5,682 nt of DNA from Bacillota bacterium. GTDB lineage: Bacteria > Bacillota > Bacilli > Paenibacillales > NBRC-103111. The first letter of the stretch is position 1; every line of letters begins with the position of its first letter. The position numbers were made by a program, and so were the translations under genes. Positions 1-5,682 of this stretch are shown piece by piece. Under the pieces are notes generated by a model, which was not told where the DNA came from, ran no database searches, and saw only the letters and a program-made list of their open reading frames with translations. The stretch spans positions 1 through 5,682 of the forward strand of contig JAEWAA010000119.1 of NCBI GenBank assembly GCA_023391955.1. The letters are read 5' to 3'.

Positions 1-764
1 ATTATAAGGTGGGCAAACCCATTCCCCAATGGCGGACCCGGGTCACCGTATCGGAGGATGACGGGCGTACTTGGAGCACACCGGAGGAGCTGGTGCCCGG
101 CGACCAGGGCGGACGGGGGCCGGTGAAGAACAAGCTCATCGCCCTCCGGGACGGTACCTGGCTGGCCCCGGCCTCCCTGGAGGGGGAGGTATGGGACAGC
201 TTTGCCGATATCTCCACCGATGAGGGAAAAACCTGGACCCAAAGCGCCCTTGTGCCTGTGCTTCATCCCCGGGACCAGCCTTTGGCGGAGGGGGAAACCC
301 GGACACTGGTGCCTGGTATGGGCCTGATCCAGCCCACCATTTGGGAATCTGAACCCGGTCAGATCCATATGCTCATGCGCAGCACAGGCGGCTTCATCTA
401 CCGCAGCGATTCTACCGATTCAGGCAGGACTTGGTCCCCTGCCTACCGCACTTATCTGCCCAACAATAACAGCGGCATCGACCTGGCCCGGATGGAAGAC
501 GGCACTCTGGTGCTGGCTTACAATCCCATCGGGATGTACCGGGGGCCGCGGATGCCCCTATTACTCAGCGCCTCCCGGGACAATGGGGACAATTGGGAGG
601 AGCTTGTGGTGCTGGAGGGGGAATACCGCTCCTATACCATTCCGCTGGAATACGGGGAATTCTCCTATCCGGCGGTCATCGCCCAGGGGAGCACCGTTTA
701 TGTCACCTACACCTGGCGGCGGGAGCGGATCGTCTGCTGGACGCTGGAGTTGGAGCAGGAATAA
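1..764 (+). CDS. Sialidase-fold (BNR/Asp-box) glycan-acting protein, 5' end missing
   Basis: This is the C-terminal part of a beta-propeller protein of the sialidase superfamily (BNR_2-like). Numbering from the GTG at position 9, four Asp-boxes (S-x-D-x-G-x-x-W) are visible: SEDDGRTW (15-22), STDEGKTW (69-76), STDSGRTW (135-142) and SRDNGDNW (189-196). Other conserved-looking stretches are GRGPVKNK (35-42), QPTIWES (108-114), LPNNNSGID (150-158) and EFSYPAVI (217-224). The frame is open to the window edge, the GTG has no Shine-Dalgarno site, and the first blade is absent. The true start therefore lies upstream, and about 80-110 residues are probably missing if the family's usual length of roughly 330-360 holds. 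Proteins of this kind are often annotated as exo-alpha-sialidase. However, the same fold serves other chemistries, for example the rhamnose-glucuronate-active families GH145 and PL27, so the substrate cannot be named. It ends in TAA, 35 bases before the large hydrolase gene, and is probably co-transcribed with it. The fold is secure; the activity is not. Confidence 0.85.
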   Translation, partial: YKVGKPIPQWRTRVTVSEDDGRTWSTPEELVPGDQGGRGPVKNKLIALRDGTWLAPASLEGEVWDSFADISTDEGKTWTQSALVPVLHPRDQPLAEGETRTLVPGMGLIQPTIWESEPGQIHMLMRSTGGFIYRSDSTDSGRTWSPAYRTYLPNNNSGIDLARMEDGTLVLAYNPIGMYRGPRMPLLLSASRDNGDNWEELVVLEGEYRSYTIPLEYGEFSYPAVIAQGSTVYVTYTWRRERIVCWTLELEQE

Positions 765-786
765 AGTGGCGATAGTCAGGAAGAAC

Positions 787-792
787 GGAGGG
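787..792 (+). promoter_or_regulatory. Shine-Dalgarno site for the large hydrolase (supports its GTG start)
   Basis: GGAGGG lies seven bases before the GTG at 800. This near-ideal site and spacing support a GTG start rather than an internal ATG. The conserved FWAWND motif begins only 23 residues in, so a later start would cut into the domain. Confidence 0.8.
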
Positions 793-799
793 AAAACAC

Positions 800-3700
800 G
801 TGATCCGTGAATCTGCGTTAAGCGGCTTGTTCCGCAATCCTCCCACTGAATACCGCTCCGTGCCCTTCTGGGCATGGAACGACAGGCTCCGGCCGGAGGA
901 GCTGGAGCGCCAAATCCGAGATATGCACAGCCAGGGGATGGGCGGCTTCTTCATGCACTCCCGGGACGGGCTGGAGACACCCTACCTGGGCCGGGAGTGG
1001 ATGGATGCCGTCCGCCTCTCGGCTGACCTGGCCGGGGAATTGGGCATGAAGGCATGGCTGTATGATGAGGACCGGTGGCCCTCCGGCACTGCAGGCGGGG
1101 AGGTTCCCGCCATGGGCGACGAGTACCGGTCCAAGGGACTGACGCTGGAGGTGCGGGCGGCCGGCTTCGGCTACCCGGTGGATAACAACGTGGCCGCTGT
1201 ATTCCGCGCCCGGGTACAGGAGCGGCAGCTGTTCAGCTGCACCCGCCTAGGGGACGCCTCTGCCTTAGTCCAGAATCCGGCGTTAGAGCCGGAGGAGGTG
1301 CTCTTGATATTCAGGGTGGAGGTCTCCGCCAAAAGCGAGTGGTTCAACGGCGAATCTCCTCCGGACAGCATGAATCCGGACACGGTGCGCCAGTTCATCC
1401 GGCTGACGTATGAGCGGTATAAGGAGGAGCTGGGCGACCGGTTCGCCGAGCGGGTGGCAGGGGTTTTTACCGACGAGCCGGGCGTCCACGACCGGCACTG
1501 CAAATATACGCCGGGGCGGGGCTGGCTGCCCTGGACCTATGGATTGCCCGTCTTTTTTATCGAACGAAGGGGCTATGATATGATGGATGTGCTCCCTTAT
1601 TTGTTCTATGACGGGGAGCTGTCGCCTATGGCCCGCCATGACTATTGGCGGACCGTCACGGAGAAGTTCAGCGAAGCCTTCTCCCGGCAGCTGGGGGAGT
1701 GGTGCGGGGAAAACGGCATCGCCTTTACCGGGCACTATCTGTGGGAGAATGCTCTCGGCGTAGCCACCCGGGTGGGCGGCGCGGTGATGCCCCATTACCG
1801 CTACCAGCAGGTGCCGGGCATCGATATGCTGTGCGAGCAGACGGAGGAGCATCTGACCGTCAAACAATGCACCAGTGTGGCCAATCAATACGGCCGTAAG
1901 TTCGTCATCTCGGAAACCTACGGCTGCACCGGCTGGCACTTCACCTTCGAGGGGCAGAAGTGGATGGGAGACTGGCAGTATGTGCTTGGTGTCAACATGC
2001 GCTCCCAGCATCTGGCGCTGTATTCCTTGAAGGGCTGCCGGAAGCGGGATTATCCCCCTGTTTTCAATTACCAGGCCTCCTGGTGGAAATATAACCGGCT
2101 TGTGGAGGATTATTTCGCCCGGATCGGCGCCGTGTTATCCGAAGGGCGGCCTGTCCGCCGGCTGCTGGTGCTGCATCCCGCCTCCACCGCCTGGTCCATG
2201 CTGGGCACCACCCCCTATGAGAACAGCCGCCGGGGGCTGGATGCGGATATCCCGGTGGTGGACCGGTATGGGGATGACTTTAATACGCTGCTCCGGCATC
2301 TGCTGGGCGCCCATTATGATTTTGACCTGGGCGACGAGACGATCATGGCGGAAGCAGGCACCGTAGAGAACGGCGAGCTGCGGATCAACCTGGCCGCCTA
2401 CAACATGATCGTTCTGCCGCCCATCCGCACCATGCTGGAGAGCACCCGCAGGTTGCTGGAGGAGTTCCTGGCGGCAGGCGGACGCATCACCGCTATGGCC
2501 CCGGAGGCGGCCATGATCGAAGGCCGCCCGTCAGCGGCGGCGGGAGAGCTGTACCGTCACCCCGGCGTTACGGTGGTCACCAGCCTACAGGAGCTGACAG
2601 CCGCGCTGGAGCAGACACTCCCGCGCAAGGTAAGCATCCGGGAGACCGGCAGCCATAAGGAAACTTACGAGCTGCTTTACCTGCTGAAGGAGACGGAGGA
2701 AGGACATACCCTGTTTGTGGTAAACAATGACCGCAGCCGTTCCTTCCAGGTGACCATTGAGGCAGCGGTACAGGGGCAGGTGGAGGAATGGGACCCTCTC
2801 ACCGGAGAACGGCGGGCGGTGGAGGCAGAGGCAGCAGACAGCGGCCACATCCGTTTTCAAGCCTATTTTGGCCCGGCCGGCTCCAAGCTTTATGTAATCA
2901 CCGGTGAGGATGCCGCAGCAGATCGTGCTGAGCTCCCTCCGGCAGCTCAAGCCCTCATTGCCGAGAAAAGGACGGCAGCAAGTTTGGGTCCCGTATTTGC
3001 CTTTACCCGGACCATGCCCAACGTGCTGACTCTGGACAGCTGTTCGTACCGCATCGCAGGCGGAGCCTGGTCGGAGGAGCTCCAGGTGTGGCAGGCTCAA
3101 CGGGATATCCGCCAAACCTTGGGTATGCGGCAGGTGTATGCTAACGGCATTACCCAACGTTATAAATGGATTGGGCAGTACCATCCCGCCAACGGGACGG
3201 AGGTGGGGCTGCGGTTTGCCTTTACGGTAGAGGAGGTGCCGAATGCGGAGGTGCATCTGGTGCTGGAGGCGGCGGAGCGGTTCCGCATCCAGCTGAACGG
3301 GCAGGAGGTGCCCGGAATACCCGAAGGATGGTTTGTGGACCGGTCCTTCACCAAAATCCGTATGCCCCGGCTTGTTCAGGGCCGGAATGTGCTGGAGCTC
3401 AGCTGTGCGTATCATGCGGACATGGAGCTGGAGGACTGCTACCTAACCGGAGATTTTGCCGTCACTCCCGGCCGAAGCTTGGTCAATGAGCCGGAAACCC
3501 TTACTCTGGGGGACTGGGGACAGCAGGGGTATCTCCATTACAACGGCAGCATGATTTACCGGATGGAGTTTATGCATAGCCACACCACCGGCGGCCTGGC
3601 GGAGGAGAGAACGCTGCTGAAGCTGGGCCAATACGAGGCGGTTACTGTGGAGGTCCGGATTAACGGGCAAACCGCCGGACATGTACCCTGGCGGGCGGCG

Positions 3701-3922
3701 GACGGTGTGGAGCTGACCGGATACCTCCAAGAAGGAGTCAACCACCTGGAGGTGGAGGTGATGGGCAGTCCGCGCAATATGTTTGGCCCGTTCCATCAGG
3801 CGGCGGGGGATCAGCCTACAACAAGCTGGGAGTCCTTCCGGACAGAGGGTGCATCGTTTACGCCGGACTACCGGACGATGCCTTACGGATTAATGGAAGA
3901 GGTCCGCATCGTGAACATATGA
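800..3922 (+). CDS. GH106-like glycoside hydrolase (putative alpha-L-rhamnosidase), cytoplasmic
   Basis: This complete 1040-residue protein resembles the GH106 alpha-L-rhamnosidase family, whose members release terminal L-rhamnose from pectic and other glycans. The N-terminal barrel-like part (about 15-430) carries PFWAWND (22-28), GMGGFFMHSR (46-55), YDEDRWPSG (88-96), FTDEPG (223-228), GHYLWEN (311-317) and ISETYG (370-375). E226, E316 and E372 are candidate catalytic or ligand-binding acids (inference). Next comes a glutamine-amidotransferase-like alpha/beta domain, with LLVLHP (455-460), NMIVLPPIR (535-543) and AAGGRI (558-563). A beta-sandwich containing WDPLTGE (664-670) follows, ending near residue 700. 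Two C-terminal galactose-binding-like sandwiches are suggested by RFRIQLNGQ (827-835) and VRINGQ (952-957). No signal peptide or membrane segment is present, so it probably acts in the cytosol on imported oligosaccharides. The start is GTG. The stop is TGA, 25 bases before the regulator gene. Membership of the broad family is well supported; rhamnosidase specificity is only likely, because many such proteins are uncharacterised. Confidence 0.88.
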   Translation: MIRESALSGLFRNPPTEYRSVPFWAWNDRLRPEELERQIRDMHSQGMGGFFMHSRDGLETPYLGREWMDAVRLSADLAGELGMKAWLYDEDRWPSGTAGGEVPAMGDEYRSKGLTLEVRAAGFGYPVDNNVAAVFRARVQERQLFSCTRLGDASALVQNPALEPEEVLLIFRVEVSAKSEWFNGESPPDSMNPDTVRQFIRLTYERYKEELGDRFAERVAGVFTDEPGVHDRHCKYTPGRGWLPWTYGLPVFFIERRGYDMMDVLPYLFYDGELSPMARHDYWRTVTEKFSEAFSRQLGEWCGENGIAFTGHYLWENALGVATRVGGAVMPHYRYQQVPGIDMLCEQTEEHLTVKQCTSVANQYGRKFVISETYGCTGWHFTFEGQKWMGDWQYVLGVNMRSQHLALYSLKGCRKRDYPPVFNYQASWWKYNRLVEDYFARIGAVLSEGRPVRRLLVLHPASTAWSMLGTTPYENSRRGLDADIPVVDRYGDDFNTLLRHLLGAHYDFDLGDETIMAEAGTVENGELRINLAAYNMIVLPPIRTMLESTRRLLEEFLAAGGRITAMAPEAAMIEGRPSAAAGELYRHPGVTVVTSLQELTAALEQTLPRKVSIRETGSHKETYELLYLLKETEEGHTLFVVNNDRSRSFQVTIEAAVQGQVEEWDPLTGERRAVEAEAADSGHIRFQAYFGPAGSKLYVITGEDAAADRAELPPAAQALIAEKRTAASLGPVFAFTRTMPNVLTLDSCSYRIAGGAWSEELQVWQAQRDIRQTLGMRQVYANGITQRYKWIGQYHPANGTEVGLRFAFTVEEVPNAEVHLVLEAAERFRIQLNGQEVPGIPEGWFVDRSFTKIRMPRLVQGRNVLELSCAYHADMELEDCYLTGDFAVTPGRSLVNEPETLTLGDWGQQGYLHYNGSMIYRMEFMHSHTTGGLAEERTLLKLGQYEAVTVEVRINGQTAGHVPWRAADGVELTGYLQEGVNHLEVEVMGSPRNMFGPFHQAAGDQPTTSWESFRTEGASFTPDYRTMPYGLMEEVRIVNI

Positions 3923-3932
3923 GAGAGAATCG

Positions 3933-3939
3933 AAAGGGG
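3933..3939 (+). promoter_or_regulatory. Shine-Dalgarno site for the AraC-type regulator
   Basis: AAAGGGG ends eight bases before the ATG at 3948 and fixes the start of the regulator. It lies in the 25-base gap after the hydrolase stop, which suggests co-transcription. No other in-frame start lies close upstream. Confidence 0.7.
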
Positions 3940-3947
3940 CGCTAAGC

Positions 3948-5682
3948 ATGGGGCTGCGGGGACGGACAGGAAGAAGGACAATACAAGGCAAATCCAACCG
4001 GCTCTTCCTGAAGATACTCGGGTGCTTTCTGTCCCTTTTGATTCCCATCATCATTATCGGGGTGGTGGAGTACAGCTACTCGGCCCACTTGATGGAGCGG
4101 GAGTTTGCCAGCCGGATCACCACCAATCTGGAGACCGCCTCGGAGGCCATGGACTCGTATATCCAGACCTCACAGATTACCGGGGTCAATTTCTTGAATG
4201 ACGAAACCGTCCAGCGGCTGCTGATGCCCAAGGATAAGCAAACCCTGGAGAATAAAGCGGAGCTGTGGCGGCTTCCCCGGATTTTGCAGCGCCATGAGAA
4301 TGTGGTCAGCAGCTTTACCGATTCGACCTTTGTCTATGTGGATGACCAGGATGTGTATGTGAGCGGCGGAGCCAACTCCTTCGAGTCCTTCTTTAAACGG
4401 ATGTACCGCTACGAGGAATATGACAGCGCTTACTGGGCGGGGCTGCTCCAGACGGACAAATTCATCGATCTTCTTCCGGCCACCACGGTCATCCAGGACG
4501 GCATTAACACCAAGCAGGTGGTGCCCTTGGTGCTGTTTAACCGGGTGGGCAACTACCAGGCGGTGATGGTGGTCAACCTGGCCGTATCCACGGTAGAGCG
4601 GGTGCTGGCCGGCAATGCGGTGTTTGATTCCACCACCTTCGTGGTGTTGGACGGCCAAGGCAACAAGCTCTATGACCAGCGCGGCTATCTGGGCAATGTT
4701 CCGGAGGCAGAGCTGGCGGAGACCTTCAGTGACGGCAGCCCGACCCGGGAGATGAAGGTAGCCGGCAAGCGGTATGCCGTTGCGCATATCAAGTCGGATT
4801 TGTACGGCTGGGACTATTATTCCTTCACTCCCTATTCGGAGTTCAACCGTCATACCGGCAGCATTATGGATATGACCCTGCTTTTGTGCTTGGTTCTGAT
4901 TGTGATGGGAGTCGGTTTCTCTTTTGTATTCAGCCTCAACATCTATAATCCGATCCGCAACATCAGCCGGATGATCAGCCAGGAGCCGGAGGGGCGCACG
5001 GACGGGCATGAGCGCGCCTCGAATGAATTCGATGTGATCCTGCAGGGGATCAACCGGCTCTCCGACAGCAACCGGCAATTCAAAATGAAATACAGCAAAC
5101 ATACCAGCGAATATGTGGAGTATTCCCTCCTGTTTATATTACGGGGACATACCCTCAATGAAGAGGCCATCCTGCGGGAGACCCTGCGGGTGGACTTCGG
5201 CTTCGAGCACCCCGGCTTCATTTGCTGTACGGTGCTGTTTGATTTCAAGGAGCCCTTCTATGCCGATATCCAGGACACGGAACGCCCGCAGATCATCGGG
5301 GGCATCAAGAAAATTGTCTGGAAGTTCCTGGCCGGCGCTTTTCCCGCTTATGTGGCGGAGTACCGGCCCAATCTCTTCGTCTGTCTGGTGAATGTGGCGG
5401 AGCCCGGCCAAGCGGCGCAGATTAAGGATGCGTTCCAGCAGATGCTGGGCGTGTTCGCCTATGATGTGCGTATGTATTATGACATTGCCGTGGGAATCGG
5501 GACCTATTACGAAGGGATCAATGACATCGGACTTTCCTTCAATGAAGCAATGACCGCCATCGGAAAACGGGACAGAGAGCAGCGCTTCGAGATCCTGTGC
5601 GGCAGCCGGATCTGTGACGGAAGCCGCAGCCGGTTCGAATATTCCTTGTATGACGAGCAGCGGATTCTCAACAGTCTGAAGC
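3948..5682 (+). CDS. Membrane-anchored sensor / AraC-family transcriptional regulator (YesS-like), 3' end missing
   Basis: The frame runs from ATG 3948 to the window edge without a stop, giving 578 residues. A basic N-terminus (RGRTGRR, 4-10) precedes a transmembrane helix at about 19-40 (LLIPIIIIGVV). An extracytoplasmic domain of about 265 residues follows; it looks Cache-like, with strands such as STFVYVDD (126-133). A second transmembrane helix lies at about 309-330, then a short HAMP-like linker (YNPIRNISRMI, 333-343) and a helical stretch with NEFDVI (359-364). The cytoplasmic part from about 420 resembles the degenerate GGDEF-like domain common in Paenibacillus AraC regulators, with FICCTVLFDF (424-433), VGIG (515-518) and LSFNEAMTAI (529-538). 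This matches the layout of Bacillus YesS-type regulators, about 750-780 residues long, which control pectin or other polysaccharide genes. The C-terminal AraC helix-turn-helix pair is not in the window, so the DNA-binding role is inferred from architecture. A membrane sensor with another output domain is the main alternative. It probably activates this locus in response to an external saccharide. Confidence 0.85.
   Translation, partial: MGLRGRTGRRTIQGKSNRLFLKILGCFLSLLIPIIIIGVVEYSYSAHLMEREFASRITTNLETASEAMDSYIQTSQITGVNFLNDETVQRLLMPKDKQTLENKAELWRLPRILQRHENVVSSFTDSTFVYVDDQDVYVSGGANSFESFFKRMYRYEEYDSAYWAGLLQTDKFIDLLPATTVIQDGINTKQVVPLVLFNRVGNYQAVMVVNLAVSTVERVLAGNAVFDSTTFVVLDGQGNKLYDQRGYLGNVPEAELAETFSDGSPTREMKVAGKRYAVAHIKSDLYGWDYYSFTPYSEFNRHTGSIMDMTLLLCLVLIVMGVGFSFVFSLNIYNPIRNISRMISQEPEGRTDGHERASNEFDVILQGINRLSDSNRQFKMKYSKHTSEYVEYSLLFILRGHTLNEEAILRETLRVDFGFEHPGFICCTVLFDFKEPFYADIQDTERPQIIGGIKKIVWKFLAGAFPAYVAEYRPNLFVCLVNVAEPGQAAQIKDAFQQMLGVFAYDVRMYYDIAVGIGTYYEGINDIGLSFNEAMTAIGKRDREQRFEILCGSRICDGSRSRFEYSLYDEQRILNSLK

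Noticed and set aside
9..11. GTG as the genuine start of the sialidase-fold gene
   Set aside because: The frame is open upstream to the window edge, no Shine-Dalgarno site precedes it, and the protein would lack the first propeller blade.
765..799. Possible promoter, cre site or terminator in the gap between the first two genes
   Set aside because: The 35 bases show no -10/-35 pair, no catabolite-repression-like palindrome and no stem-loop followed by a T run. Only the ribosome binding site is evident.
1283..2011. A 242-codon minus-strand open frame inside the hydrolase gene
   Set aside because: It overlaps the most conserved catalytic part of the hydrolase and shows no independent protein features.
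2585..3415. A 276-codon minus-strand open frame inside the hydrolase gene
   Set aside because: It lies wholly inside a well-supported hydrolase, has no recognisable motif, and is rich in His, Pro and Leu, as is typical of antisense shadows in GC-rich genes.
3919..3945. An eight-codon mini-ORF (MRENRKGR) whose ATG overlaps the hydrolase TGA stop
   Set aside because: The ATGA overlap resembles translational coupling, but the frame stops at once and is not in frame with the regulator, whose own Shine-Dalgarno site lies within it. It is probably chance.
4170..5102. A 310-codon open frame on the minus strand inside the regulator gene
   Set aside because: The + strand frame here encodes a coherent protein with two membrane helices and recognisable domains. 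The antisense frame has no recognisable domain and is explained by GC-rich codon use that removes stops.

Overview
The window holds three genes, all on the + strand and tightly packed. The first and last are cut by the window edges. The sequence is GC-rich. Shine-Dalgarno sites are strong, one start is GTG, and the last gene encodes a large membrane-anchored regulator that looks like the YesS type of AraC protein. Together these suggest a Paenibacillaceae-type Firmicute (Paenibacillus, Cohnella or a relative). This assignment is inferred from gene style, not from a marker gene.

Layout: positions 1-764 are the 3' part of a sialidase-fold (Asp-box/BNR beta-propeller) protein. After a 35-base gap, 800-3922 encodes a complete 1040-residue glycoside hydrolase resembling GH106 alpha-L-rhamnosidases. 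After a 25-base gap, 3948-5682 encodes the first 578 residues of a two-transmembrane sensor and AraC-type regulator. Its DNA-binding domain would lie beyond the window. Neither gap has room for a convincing promoter or terminator, so the three genes probably form one transcription unit. No RNA gene, mobile element, CRISPR array or long repeat was seen.

Working model (inference): this is part of a carbohydrate-utilisation locus for a rhamnose-containing or other acidic plant or microbial glycan. The regulator would sense a saccharide, or a transporter-bound saccharide, outside the cell. Oligosaccharides would be imported, perhaps by an ABC transporter encoded further downstream. The large hydrolase, which has no signal peptide, would cleave them in the cytoplasm with help from the sialidase-fold protein. 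The most interesting point is the pairing of a propeller enzyme of unclear specificity with a GH106-like enzyme. Nothing here amounts to a clearly new biological system.
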